Shown: piece after piece, positions 53,648 to 64,000 of the stretch
Position numbering within the stretch: position 1 is the stretch's first letter
Layout of the letters: the number at the start of each line of letters is the position of its first letter
DNA from: Actinomycetota bacterium
GTDB lineage: Bacteria > Actinomycetota > Actinomycetes > S36-B12 > UBA10799
DNA length: 64,000 nt
Reading direction: 5' to 3'
Assembly (NCBI GenBank): GCA_020636995.1
Contig: JACJWU010000002.1
Coordinates: 186,001-250,000, forward strand
The notes under the pieces: generated by a model
What the model was told of the DNA's origin: nothing
Seen by the model: only the letters and a program-made list of their open reading frames with translations
The model's database searches: none
Program-made: the position numbers and the translations under genes

Positions 53648-55807
53648 TCATTCCGGCGAAAGCCACACCGCGCCCAGCGGCGGCACCGAGATCGATGCGC
53701 TGAACGGGCGTCCGTGCCACTCCCAGTCGTCGGCGTCCACACCCCCGAAGTTGCCCACCCCACTGCCGCCGTACTCGTGCGCGTCGGTGTTGAGCACCTC
53801 GCGCCAGCGCCCACCCTGCGGCAGGCCGATGCGGTAGTCGAAGTGCGGGACCGCGCTGAAGTTGACCACGCACACCAGCAGGTCGCCGCTGTCACTGCGG
53901 CGGATCCAGGAGAAGGTGTTCCCGCCGGCGTCGTTGGCGTCGATCCACTCGAAGCCACCAGGATCCACGTCGAGACTCCACAGGGCCGGGTTCGCGCGGT
54001 ACTCAGCGTTGAGGTCGCACACGAGTCGGCTCAACGCCTCGTGGTCGGGCTGGTCGAGCAGCCACCAGTCGAGACTGCGGCCCTCCGACCACTCGGACTC
54101 CTGACCGAACTCCTGGCCCATGAAGAGAAGTTGCTTGCCGGGGTGGGCCCACATGTAGGCGAGGAACGCGCGGAGGTTGGCGCGCTTCTGCCAGTGGTCG
54201 CCGGGCATCTTCGACAGCAATGATCCTTTGCCGTGCACGACCTCGTCGTGCGAGATCGGCAACACGTAGTTCTCGCTCCAGGCGTAGACCAGCGCGAACG
54301 TCATCTCGTTGTGGTGGTACTGGCGGTGGATCGGCTCGCGCGACACGTAGTCCAGCGAGTCGTGCATCCAGCCCATGTTCCACTTCAAGCCGAACCCGAG
54401 GCCGCCCAAGTGGGTCCCGCGGGTCACCCCCGGCCATGCCGTCGACTCCTCGGCGACAGTGAACGCGCCGGGCTCCCGCTTGTAGACGGTGGCGTTCATC
54501 TCCTGCAGGAACTGCACCGCGTCGAGGTTCTCGCGCCCCCCGTACGCGTTCGGTGACCATTCGCCGTCATTGCGTGAGTAGTCGAGGTACAGCATGGAGG
54601 CCACAGCGTCCACCCGCAGGCCGTCGATGTGGAACTCCTCGCACCAGTAGACGGCGTTCGCGACCAGGAAGTTGCGGACCTCCGGCCGGCCGAAGTCGAA
54701 GACGTAGGTGCCCCAGTCCGGGTGCTCGCCGCGGCGGGGGTCGGCGTGTTCGTACAAGGGGGTTCCGTCGAAGCGGGCAAGGGCGAACTCGTCCTTCGGG
54801 AAGTGCGCCGGGACCCAGTCGACGATGATGCCGATCCCGGCCTGATGCAGTCGGTCGACCAGGTAGCGGAAGTCGTCGGGGTTGCCGAAACGTGCGGTGG
54901 GTGCGTAATACGCGCTGACCTGGTAGCCCCACGATCCGCCGAAGGGGTGCTCCATGACGGGCAGGAACTCCACGTGGGTGAACCCGTGCGCCACCACGTA
55001 GTCGGTGAGTTCCTCGGCCAGTTGCCGGTAGGACAGGCCCTGTCGCCATGAGCCGAGGTGCACCTCGTAAATGCTCATCGGCGAGGCATGTGCGGGTCGC
55101 TCGGCCCGCTCGGTCATCCAGGTGGAATCGCCCCACCGGTAGCCGGAGGCGAAGACGACCGAGGCGGTGGCCGGAGGGACCTCGGTGGCCTGCGCCATCG
55201 GGTCGGCCTTGAGCCGACGCACACCGTCGCGGCCGATGATCTCGTACTTGTACCGGGTGCCCGGTCCGATCTCGGGGACGAACACCTCCCACACGCCGCT
55301 GGAACCCAGCGAACGCATCGGGGTGGAGGTGCCGTTCCAGTAGTTGAAGTCACCGACCACCCGCACGCCCTGTGCGTTGGGTGCCCAGACCGCGAAAGCC
55401 ACGCCGTGCACGGGACCGTTCGGGGTCTCGTAGACGTGCGCGTGGGCGCCGAGCACCTCCCACAGCTGTTCGTGCCGGCCCTCGGCGATGAGGTGCTGGT
55501 CCACCTCGCCCAGGGTGGGCAGGAAGCGGTACGGGTCGTCAGCGGGCAGTTTGTCGCCGCCGTACGCCACGGCCAGCCGGTAGTCCGGAACCGTGGTCAT
55601 CGGCAACTCGGCCACCCAGACCCCCGAGTACTCGTGCTGCATGGGGAAGCGATCCTCCCCGACGACCACGTCCACCTCGGTCGCGTCCGGGCGCAGCACC
55701 CGCACCGTGACGCCGTCGGCGTCGACGTGGGCGCCGAGCACCTGGTGCGGTTGGCTGTGGGTGCCGTCGACCAGGGCGGCCAGTGCAGCGGTGTCTACCT
55801 TGATCAT
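53648..55807 (-). CDS. glgB: 1,4-alpha-glucan branching enzyme GlgB
   Basis: A 719-aa GH13_9 enzyme that cuts alpha-1,4 chains and makes alpha-1,6 branches in glycogen or related glucans. N-terminal CBM48-type beta domains (HQVLGAHVDADGVTVRVLRP; FAVWAPNAQGVRVVGDFNYW) come first. The catalytic barrel has the nucleophile Asp in HIDGLRVDAVASMLYLDYSR, the acid Glu in TVAEESTAWPGVT and the third Asp in PISHDEVVHGKGS. The length is normal. It starts immediately after the glgE stop and is the last gene of glgX-glgE-glgB; its 3' end lies about 60 bp from the IS30 element. Confidence 0.97.
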   Translation of the reverse strand: MIKVDTAALAALVDGTHSQPHQVLGAHVDADGVTVRVLRPDATEVDVVVGEDRFPMQHEYSGVWVAELPMTTVPDYRLAVAYGGDKLPADDPYRFLPTLGEVDQHLIAEGRHEQLWEVLGAHAHVYETPNGPVHGVAFAVWAPNAQGVRVVGDFNYWNGTSTPMRSLGSSGVWEVFVPEIGPGTRYKYEIIGRDGVRRLKADPMAQATEVPPATASVVFASGYRWGDSTWMTERAERPAHASPMSIYEVHLGSWRQGLSYRQLAEELTDYVVAHGFTHVEFLPVMEHPFGGSWGYQVSAYYAPTARFGNPDDFRYLVDRLHQAGIGIIVDWVPAHFPKDEFALARFDGTPLYEHADPRRGEHPDWGTYVFDFGRPEVRNFLVANAVYWCEEFHIDGLRVDAVASMLYLDYSRNDGEWSPNAYGGRENLDAVQFLQEMNATVYKREPGAFTVAEESTAWPGVTRGTHLGGLGFGLKWNMGWMHDSLDYVSREPIHRQYHHNEMTFALVYAWSENYVLPISHDEVVHGKGSLLSKMPGDHWQKRANLRAFLAYMWAHPGKQLLFMGQEFGQESEWSEGRSLDWWLLDQPDHEALSRLVCDLNAEYRANPALWSLDVDPGGFEWIDANDAGGNTFSWIRRSDSGDLLVCVVNFSAVPHFDYRIGLPQGGRWREVLNTDAHEYGGSGVGNFGGVDADDWEWHGRPFSASISVPPLGAVWLSPE

Positions 55808-57898
55808 TCAGATCACTCCCGGTCGGATGGACATGATGTGGGCGCATGACAGGTGCGGGTCGAGGCGCACGAAGTTGTTGGCGGACCACGCGAAACTCTG
55901 GCCGCTGATGAGGTCCTGGGCGACGAAGCGGTCGTGCCAGTCGAGGCCCAGCGCGGGCATGTCGACGTGCAGCGTGGCCTCGCGCGGCCCGAACGGATCC
56001 AGCGTCACGACCATGAGCAGCGTGTCATCACCATCGCGTTTGCTGAAGGCGATCATGCGGTCGCTGTCGATCTGATGGAACACGATGTGCCGCAACTGCT
56101 GCAGGGCGCGGTGCTTGCGGCGGATGTCGTTGAGTTGCGTGATGTACGGAACCAGGGTCCTGCCGCGCTTCTCCGCGTCCTGCCACTTGCGCGGCCGGTA
56201 CTGGAACTTCTCGGAATCGAGGTACTCCTCGCTGCCCGGCCGGACCGCCACGTGCTCGAAGAGTTCGTAGCCGCTGTACACGCCCCAACTCGGGGACATG
56301 GTGGCCGCCAAGGTCGCGCGGATGGCGAAAGCGGCCGGCCCGCCGTACTGCAGGTACGCATGCAGGATGTCGGGGGTGTTCACGAAGAAGTTGGGGCGCA
56401 TGTACGCCGACGACGGTCCGCTCAACTGACGCAGGTACTCCTCGAGTTCCCACTTCTCGTTGCGCCACGTGAAGTACGTGTAGGACTGGTCGAAGCCCAC
56501 TTCCGCGAGCGCTCGCATCATCGGGGGACGGGTGAACGCCTCTGCGAGGAACAGCACGTCGGGGTCGGTGCGCTTGATCTCGTTGATCACGTGGTCCCAG
56601 AACCGCACAGGCTTCGTGTGCGGGTTGTCCACGCGGAAGATCCGCACACCGTGGTCCATCCAGTAGCGCAGGATCCGCAGGACCTCGTCGGTCAGTCCGG
56701 CGGGGTCGCCGTCGAACCACAGCGGGTAGATGTCCTGGTACTTCTTGGGCGGGTTCTCCGCGTACGCGATCGTGCCGTCGGCGCGGACCGTGAACCACGG
56801 CTTGCCGGCTGTCGCCCAGGGATGGTCGGGGGCGGCCTGCAGAGCGAAGTCCAGTGCCACCTCCATGCCGAGATCCTTGGTGCGCGCGACGAACTTGTCG
56901 AAGTCGTCGATCGTGCCCAGATCCGGGTGGACGGTGTCGTGACCGCCGGCCGACGACCCGATGGCCCAGGGTGAGCCGGGGTCGTCCGGGCCGGGGGTGA
57001 GGGTGTTGTTGGGCCCCTTGCGGTTGACCGTTCCCACCGGATGGATGGGGGGCAGATACACGACATCGAACCCCATCGCGGCGATGGCCGGCAGGCGTTT
57101 CTGCGCGTCCGCGAACGTGCCGCTGCGGGGTGGGTCCATCTGCGCCCCCTCGCTGCGTGGGAACAGTTCGTACCACGATCCGAACAATGCGCGACGGCGA
57201 TCGGCGTACACCGGCCAGGGGCCGCACGGCGACTCGAGGTCCCGGATCGGATGGTCGCGCAGCATGCGCCACAAGGTTTCGTCCAGTCCGGCGGCAAGAC
57301 GCTCCTCGGGGGTCAGGGAGACGTCGCGCAGGCCCGCGATGGCCTTGCTGATGAGGGTCTGGTCGGGGACGTCCGCGCGGGACAGGACCCGGGCCCCCTC
57401 CTCGAGCTCGAGTTCGACGTCCACGCCCGCGGGGATCTTCACCTCGGCCCGGTGGCGCCACGTCCCGAGGATGTCGCTGTAGGCGACGATGGTGAAGGAC
57501 CACGCACCTTCGGTGTTGGGCCGGAAGTTGCCGTCCCAGAGGTCGGTGCCGTTGTCGCGCGGAACCATGGGGGTCCGCACAGTGCGGCCCTGGGGGTCGG
57601 TGGCCACCAGGTCGACGCCGAGGGAGTCGTGGCCCTCGCGGAAGGCCACGCAGTTGACCATCACCAGCTCGCCGACGACGGCTTTGACCGGGCGACGGCC
57701 ACCCTCGACACGCGGCCACACGTCGAGGACGGGGAACCGGCCGGTCAGCGTCTGTGGTGCCGTGAGGTTGTTCGAGGGCAGGGTGTTCCAGTAGTCGACG
57801 GCTTCGGTGGACGGGGCTCCCGAGCCTTCCTGGGTGGTGTTGTCACGCACGACTTCGACGGTAGTCGCTGAGGTGGACGGTTGGCGCGGCGCGTCCAC
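55808..57898 (-). CDS. glgE: Alpha-1,4-glucan:maltose-1-phosphate maltosyltransferase GlgE
   Basis: A 696-aa GH13_3 enzyme that transfers maltosyl units from maltose-1-phosphate onto alpha-1,4-glucans. Family features are the N-terminal beta domain (GRFPVLDVWPRVEGGRRPVK), the helical S-domain insert (LFGSWYELFPRSEGAQMDPP) and GFDVVYLPPIHPVGTVNRKG. The nucleophile Asp is in IFRVDNPHTKPVRFW and the acid/base Glu in VLFLAEAFTRPPM. The length matches the family. It lies 3 bp after glgX (GTG start) and abuts glgB, whose product branches the GlgE polymer. The enzymes that make maltose-1-phosphate (TreS/Mak or GlgM) are not in the window. Confidence 0.97.
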   Translation of the reverse strand: MDAPRQPSTSATTVEVVRDNTTQEGSGAPSTEAVDYWNTLPSNNLTAPQTLTGRFPVLDVWPRVEGGRRPVKAVVGELVMVNCVAFREGHDSLGVDLVATDPQGRTVRTPMVPRDNGTDLWDGNFRPNTEGAWSFTIVAYSDILGTWRHRAEVKIPAGVDVELELEEGARVLSRADVPDQTLISKAIAGLRDVSLTPEERLAAGLDETLWRMLRDHPIRDLESPCGPWPVYADRRRALFGSWYELFPRSEGAQMDPPRSGTFADAQKRLPAIAAMGFDVVYLPPIHPVGTVNRKGPNNTLTPGPDDPGSPWAIGSSAGGHDTVHPDLGTIDDFDKFVARTKDLGMEVALDFALQAAPDHPWATAGKPWFTVRADGTIAYAENPPKKYQDIYPLWFDGDPAGLTDEVLRILRYWMDHGVRIFRVDNPHTKPVRFWDHVINEIKRTDPDVLFLAEAFTRPPMMRALAEVGFDQSYTYFTWRNEKWELEEYLRQLSGPSSAYMRPNFFVNTPDILHAYLQYGGPAAFAIRATLAATMSPSWGVYSGYELFEHVAVRPGSEEYLDSEKFQYRPRKWQDAEKRGRTLVPYITQLNDIRRKHRALQQLRHIVFHQIDSDRMIAFSKRDGDDTLLMVVTLDPFGPREATLHVDMPALGLDWHDRFVAQDLISGQSFAWSANNFVRLDPHLSCAHIMSIRPGVI

Positions 57899-57901
57899 GG
57901 C

Positions 57902-59941
<2,040 letters not shown>

Positions 59942-59982
59942 CCCCTGAGGTTAGCCTGCCGTGGTAGGCGAAGGAGGCCGGT

Positions 59983-60783
59983 GTGGACGAAGCAGGTGCA
60001 GGCGGCACGCAACTCGTGACGGTGGAAGTGAGTGACGGCGTGGCGTTGATCATGCTGCAGCGTCCCCCCATGAACGCACTGTCTGTGGCGGTGCAGTCCC
60101 AGGTGGCGGCTGCGGCCCGCGAAGTTGATCAGCGCCGGGACGTCGCCGCGGTGGTGGTCTACGGCGGCCCGAAGGTCTTCGCCGCGGGCGCCGACGTCAA
60201 GGAGATGGCCGAGTGGGACCACGCGACCATGGTGGAGCGCTCGACCGCACTGCAGGCGGCGTTCACCGCTGTGACTGAGATCGGCAAGCCCACCATCGCC
60301 GCGATCACCGGCTACGCCCTCGGCGGCGGGCTGGAACTGGCTCTGTGTTGCGACTTCCGGGTCTGCGCGGACAACGCCAAACTGGGGCTTCCGGAGATCC
60401 AACTGGGGATCATCCCCGGCGCCGGCGGCACCCAGCGGTTGCCGCGGCTGATCGGCCCGGCGAGGGCCAAAGAGATGATCTTCTCGGGTCGCCACGTGAA
60501 GGCCGATGAGGCGTTGCGGATCGGACTCGTGGACGCGGTGGTGCCGGTGGATTCGGTCCGGGACGAGGCCATCGCCTGGGCAAGCCGTTACGTGGGCGGA
60601 CCCGCTCTGGCCCTGCGTGCCGCCAAGACCGCGGTCGATCGGGGGCTCGAGGTGGACCTGCGCAGCGGCTTGGAGTTCGAGCGACAGCAGTTCGCAAGTC
60701 TGTTCGCCACGCATGACCGAACAATCGGTATGGGCACTTTCCTGGAATCCGGGCCCGGCCAGGCGACGTTCGAAGGACGATGA
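59983..60783 (+). CDS. Enoyl-CoA hydratase/isomerase family protein
   Basis: A 266-aa crotonase-fold enzyme. FAAGADVKEMAEWD forms the CoA-binding/oxyanion loop, GYALGGGLELALCCDFRV has the first catalytic Glu position, and LGLPEIQLGIIPGAGGTQRL has the second. Both acidic residues used by true hydratases appear present, so hydration of 2-enoyl-CoA in beta-oxidation is likely. It has a GTG start and lies 4 bp before the methyltransferase gene, so they are probably one transcript. Confidence 0.92.
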   Translation: MDEAGAGGTQLVTVEVSDGVALIMLQRPPMNALSVAVQSQVAAAAREVDQRRDVAAVVVYGGPKVFAAGADVKEMAEWDHATMVERSTALQAAFTAVTEIGKPTIAAITGYALGGGLELALCCDFRVCADNAKLGLPEIQLGIIPGAGGTQRLPRLIGPARAKEMIFSGRHVKADEALRIGLVDAVVPVDSVRDEAIAWASRYVGGPALALRAAKTAVDRGLEVDLRSGLEFERQQFASLFATHDRTIGMGTFLESGPGQATFEGR

Positions 60784-60787
60784 CCAC

Positions 60788-61723
60788 ATGACCCCACCGA
60801 CGGCTGAGCAGATCCAGCAGGCCTGGGAAGATCCCAAGTTGGCCAACCTCCTGTACCACGACTGGGAGGCCGACACCTATGACGACAAATGGTCCATCTC
60901 GTTCGACGAGCGTTGCATCTCGTACGCCACGGACCGCTTCCGAAACGTCGCCGGCGAGCAGGGCTGGCCCTATGGCAGCGCGCTCGAACTCGGCTGTGGA
61001 ACCGGATTCTTCCTGCTCAATCTCAAGCTCGGCGGTGTACTCGACGACGGTCACGTGACAGACCTTTCGCCGGGCATGGTCGATGTCGCCAAGCGCAACG
61101 GCACGCACCTGGGGTTCGAGCTCGAGGGGCGCGTGGCTGACGCGGAGACCCTGCCGTACCCGGACGAGTCCTTCGATCTGGTGATCGGGCACGCCGTCCT
61201 GCATCACATCCCGGACCTCGAGCAGGCGCTGCGCGAGGTAATGCGGGTGCTGAAGCCGGGCGGCCGGTTCGTGTTCGCCGGCGAGCCGACCGCGAAGGGC
61301 GACTTCGTCGCGCGCAAGTTGTCCCAGCTGACGTGGAGTGCGGCCAAGCGGATCACGCACCTGCCCGGTCTGCGGGACAGGTACGCGCGCTCGGACGCCG
61401 AACTCGACGAGTCCTCACGTGCGGCGGTGCTGGAGGCGGTGGTCGACATCCACACCTTCGACCCCACGGAACTGCGTCAGATGTGTGAGCGGGTCGGGGC
61501 AGTGGACGTGTCCACCGTCACCGAGGAGTTCACGGCCTCCTGGTTCGGATGGCCGGTGCGCACGGTGGAGGCAGCTGTGAAGCCGGGGGCCCTGGGCTGG
61601 AAGTGGGCCTACTTCGCGTACGGGACATGGCTCGCGCTGTCCGCGCTGGACGCGAAGGTGTTCAACAAGATCGTGCCTGCGCAGTACTTCTACAACGTGA
61701 GTGTGACCGGAATCAAGGCGTGA
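60788..61723 (+). CDS. SAM-dependent methyltransferase (class I)
   Basis: A 311-aa protein. The Rossmann-like SAM domain has motif I ALELGCGTGFFLLNL near 60-75, an acidic motif II (GHVTDLSPGMVDVAKRNG), DAETLPYPDESFDLVIGHAV and LREVMRVLKPGGRFVFAGEP. This is the Methyltransf_11 pattern of small-molecule methyltransferases. The C-terminal 120 residues are family-specific and mildly hydrophobic (WAYFAYGTWLALSALDAKVF). The substrate is unknown. Its stop overlaps the acyltransferase GTG by 4 bp. Confidence 0.88.
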   Translation: MTPPTAEQIQQAWEDPKLANLLYHDWEADTYDDKWSISFDERCISYATDRFRNVAGEQGWPYGSALELGCGTGFFLLNLKLGGVLDDGHVTDLSPGMVDVAKRNGTHLGFELEGRVADAETLPYPDESFDLVIGHAVLHHIPDLEQALREVMRVLKPGGRFVFAGEPTAKGDFVARKLSQLTWSAAKRITHLPGLRDRYARSDAELDESSRAAVLEAVVDIHTFDPTELRQMCERVGAVDVSTVTEEFTASWFGWPVRTVEAAVKPGALGWKWAYFAYGTWLALSALDAKVFNKIVPAQYFYNVSVTGIKA

Positions 61724-62421
61724 CCCGGGATCCGCGCAACGCCCGCTTCCTCACCTGGTCCTCGCTGCGCTGGGTGGTCCGCAACCGCGCCTGGTCGTGG
61801 TGGTACCTCGTGCGCTATTGGCGCTTCTTCTGGCTGAAGGTCCGTAACCCGCACATCATCACCGAGGGGTTCGTGTTCATCGGCAAGCGTGCCGAACTGT
61901 ACGCACGCAAGGGATACGGGCAACTGATTCTGGGGCGGTGGGTGCACATCGGCGAGGAGAACCGGCTGCGTGTGCACGAAGGCACGCTGCGGGTGGGGGA
62001 CAAGACGGTCTTCGGCCGGGACAACACGATCAACACGTATCTGGACATCGAGATCGGCGGCAGTTGCATCGTGGCCGACTGGGTGTACGTGTGCGATTTC
62101 GACCACGTCTCCGAGGACGTGAACCTTCCGATCAAGGATCAGGGCATCGTGAAGGCCCCGGTGCGCATCGGCCCGGACTGCTGGCTGGGAACCAAGGTCA
62201 CCGTGACCCGGGGAACGATGGTCGGACCGGGGTGTGTGCTGGCTGCCAACTCCGTGGTGCGGGGGGCGATCCCGCCCAAGTCGGTCGTCGGGGGGGTGCC
62301 CGGCCGCATCCTCAAGGACCGGCAGGCAGCCTACGACGCGGCCGCCGCCCGTCGGGAGGCGCTGGCCGACATCGCCCGCAAAACCCGGGTTGCCGCCGAG
62401 GAGCACAGCCAGGGCGGCTGA
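61720..62421 (+). CDS. Hexapeptide-repeat acyltransferase
   Basis: A 233-aa protein from a GTG overlapping the previous stop. An N-terminal aromatic, membrane-seeking segment (RAWSWWYLVRYWRFFWLKVR) precedes a left-handed beta-helix with hexapeptide periodicity (GGSCIVADWVYVCDFDHVSE; VRIGPDCWLGTKVTVTRGTM; IPPKSVVGGVPGRIL). The DFDH His is the likely catalytic base, as in NodL/LacA/WbbJ-type acetyltransferases. It probably transfers an acyl group to a sugar or lipid-linked substrate at the inner membrane face. It lies 53 bp before the ligase gene. Confidence 0.88.
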   Translation: MTRDPRNARFLTWSSLRWVVRNRAWSWWYLVRYWRFFWLKVRNPHIITEGFVFIGKRAELYARKGYGQLILGRWVHIGEENRLRVHEGTLRVGDKTVFGRDNTINTYLDIEIGGSCIVADWVYVCDFDHVSEDVNLPIKDQGIVKAPVRIGPDCWLGTKVTVTRGTMVGPGCVLAANSVVRGAIPPKSVVGGVPGRILKDRQAAYDAAAARREALADIARKTRVAAEEHSQGG

Positions 62422-62474
62422 CGCGATCCGGCAAAGGTTCTGCGCGGCCACGCTTTCCGGCTACCCTGATCGCC

Positions 62475-63944
62475 ATGACCGGGCACTCCGAATTCGAGGC
62501 CCTCGAGGCGGCGCTGCCCGACATGGCGCGCACCTTCGTGGCCGACCAGAACGCCCCCCACTGTCTGGTGGTGGTGCCCAGCATGACCTTCAACCAGGAT
62601 CTGCTGCGCAACGTGGTCGGCGTCGAGCACTACGAGGAACGCATGCTCGCCATGCTCCTGCAACTGCACACGCCGCAGATCCACGTCGTCTACTGCTCCA
62701 GTGCGACCATCTCCGAGGAGATCGTCGAGTACTACCTGAGCCTGATCCCCGGGGTGCCCATGTCGCACTCGCGCCCGCGGCTCACCATGGTCAGTTGCGA
62801 CGACCTGTCGCCCCGGCCGCTGACCGAGAAGTTGCTGGAACGTCCAGGCTGTCTGCGCCGGATCCATGACGAGTTGGCCCGTTCGAAAGCCGGCGCGATC
62901 GTGTGCATGAACACCACAGACCTGGAGCGCAAACTGGCCGTCGAACTCGGGATCCCGCTGTTGGGCAACCCACCCGACCTGGACCACCTGGGCTCCAAGT
63001 CGGGCAGCCGGGAGATGTTCCGCGAGGCGGGCATCGACTTCCCCGCCGGCTTCGAGCATCTGCGGTCCATGGATGAGGTCGTGCAGGCGCTCGCGGCGCT
63101 GAAGCGTGACCACCCGGGCGTGCACACCGGCGTTGTCAAACTCGAGGAGGGGTTCTCGGGGGAGGGCAACGCGCTGTACCGCTACGAGCACGGCGAGGAC
63201 GAGGAGGCGATCCGTGCGGCCTTGCCGAAGCACCTGAAGTGCCAGGCTCCCGCGGAGACCTACGAGAGCTTCAGCGCCCGGTTCGAGATCATGGGAGGGA
63301 TCGTCGAGGAGTACGTGGACGGGGTGAGCGCCTCGCCGTCGGGCCAGGGGTACATCGGTCCGCTCGGGACGTTGCGTGCGCTGTCCACCCACGACCAGTT
63401 GCTCGGCGGGGCGGACGGGCAGGTGTTCGAAGGGTCCACGTTCCCGGCCGCGAAACGGTACCGGCGGCGCGTGCAGGACGACATGATGCAGGTGGGTGAG
63501 GTCCTGCAGGCCCGCGGTGCCAGGGGCCGCTTCGCGGTGGACTTCGTCGAGGCCGGCGACCGGTTGTGTGCGATCGAGATCAACCTGCGCAAGGGCGGAA
63601 CCACCCACCCCATGTTGACCATGGCGGTCATCACCGAGGGGCATTACGACCCGGTCACCGGCGTCTTCCGCTCGGGCAACGGCATGGAGAAGTGCTACTA
63701 CGCCACGGACAACCTGCGTGCCGACGAGTATCGCGGCATCCTGGTGGGCGAATTGCTCGACGCCGCCATCAACCGCCGACTGATCTTCGACCCGGTGACC
63801 GAGCGGGGGTGCGTCTTCCACATGCTCGGAGCGCTGTCGGAGTACGGCAAGGTCGGGGTCACCTGTATCGCCGACACGCTAGAAGAAGCGATCACGGATT
63901 ATCGTGCCGTGGTTGACATGATGGGCGAACTGAGCGCTCAATAG
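62475..63944 (+). CDS. ATP-grasp peptide ligase, PGM1-related
   Basis: A 489-aa protein. The N-terminal region CLVVVPSMTFNQDLLRNVVG and GVEHYEERMLAMLLQL, then RPLTEKLLERPGCL and LERKLAVELGIPLLGNPPDL, match the pattern of PGM1-related ligases. The ATP-grasp core includes LGSKSGSREMFREAGIDFP, VVKLEEGFSGEGNA (ATP-binding Lys and Gly loop) and FAVDFVEAGDRLCAIEINLRKGG (metal-binding Glu/Asn). PGM1 of pheganomycin biosynthesis joins a peptide to a modified amino acid; the partner here is unknown. It may be the central gene of a small natural-product or amide-forming operon. Confidence 0.8.
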   Translation: MTGHSEFEALEAALPDMARTFVADQNAPHCLVVVPSMTFNQDLLRNVVGVEHYEERMLAMLLQLHTPQIHVVYCSSATISEEIVEYYLSLIPGVPMSHSRPRLTMVSCDDLSPRPLTEKLLERPGCLRRIHDELARSKAGAIVCMNTTDLERKLAVELGIPLLGNPPDLDHLGSKSGSREMFREAGIDFPAGFEHLRSMDEVVQALAALKRDHPGVHTGVVKLEEGFSGEGNALYRYEHGEDEEAIRAALPKHLKCQAPAETYESFSARFEIMGGIVEEYVDGVSASPSGQGYIGPLGTLRALSTHDQLLGGADGQVFEGSTFPAAKRYRRRVQDDMMQVGEVLQARGARGRFAVDFVEAGDRLCAIEINLRKGGTTHPMLTMAVITEGHYDPVTGVFRSGNGMEKCYYATDNLRADEYRGILVGELLDAAINRRLIFDPVTERGCVFHMLGALSEYGKVGVTCIADTLEEAITDYRAVVDMMGELSAQ

Positions 63945-63958
63945 GCCCGGGAGGCAGC

Positions 63959-64000
63959 ATGTGTGGATGTTTCGTCGTGGCGCTCGGCGCCTTCTTCCCC
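63959..64000 (+). CDS. Start of a probable membrane protein (cut by window end)
   Basis: An ATG preceded by GGGAGG with 4-base spacing opens MCGCFVVALGAFFP before the window ends. The hydrophobic start suggests a small membrane protein, possibly co-transcribed with the ligase gene 14 bp upstream. Too little is visible for a family call. Confidence 0.5.
   Translation, partial: MCGCFVVALGAFFP

Overview
The window is high-GC bacterial chromosome and most likely comes from an actinobacterium. The gene content supports this: a murT-gatD pair, glgE beside glgB and glgX, a 13E12/DUF222 HNH gene behind a TCGAAC-type LexA box, a Nur-like box before a CbiMNQO transporter, an SCO6880-type conjugation protein, and a stand-alone acyl-CoA mutase large subunit. 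Starts are often GTG, and genes often overlap by 4 bp (ATGA or GTGA). I cannot name the genus.

Layout. 1-9,040: membrane proteins (YihY/BrkB type, DUF4239 type), a short-chain dehydrogenase lacking the catalytic Tyr, two large secreted repeat proteins (14 RCC1-like repeats; seven FG-GAP repeats fused to an SGNH hydrolase), and tRNA-Leu(UAG). 9,250-13,057: a vapBC toxin-antitoxin pair with palindromic operators, then a molybdopterin oxidoreductase with its own TetR regulator. 13,111-28,235: a five-gene, 15-kb, single-strand operon of very large proteins of unknown function (946, 1099, 915, 1467 and 571 aa). One has a DUF6603-like beta-rich body and one a C-terminal OmpA-like domain. This is the best candidate for an undescribed system. 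28,487-33,627: peroxiredoxin, a frameshifted 13E12 HNH gene, the Ni/Co ECF transporter, a DUF3618 protein, a GroES-like protein and tRNA-Lys(CUU). 33,628-37,926: a secreted NlpC/P60-like peptidase divergent from a compact set of type IV secretion-like genes (small membrane protein, TrbL-like protein, SCO6880-like protein, VirB4-like ATPase). 37,906-42,853: two secreted phospholipase D-like paralogues and an acyl-CoA mutase.

42,856-44,622 is a 20-bp tandem repeat array with inverted units, interrupted by an IS110-family element. The 5' noncoding end of that element contains segments matching both sides of its insertion site, as expected of a bridge RNA. 44,649-50,952: a TetR regulator, a CnoX-like thioredoxin, gatD-murT (amidation of lipid II) and an SF2 helicase with a hydrophobic segment. 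50,963-53,587 is an IS30 element broken by an IS3-family element with a clean 4-bp target duplication. 53,648-59,941 is glgX-glgE-glgB (alpha-glucan synthesis and remodelling). 59,983-64,000 is an operon of enoyl-CoA hydratase, methyltransferase, hexapeptide acyltransferase and a PGM1-type peptide ligase, followed by the start of another gene.

Functional links visible here are the glg set, the murT-gatD pair, the Nur-like box with the metal transporter, and the translationally coupled 15-kb cluster. All family calls come from reading motifs by eye; no database search was run.
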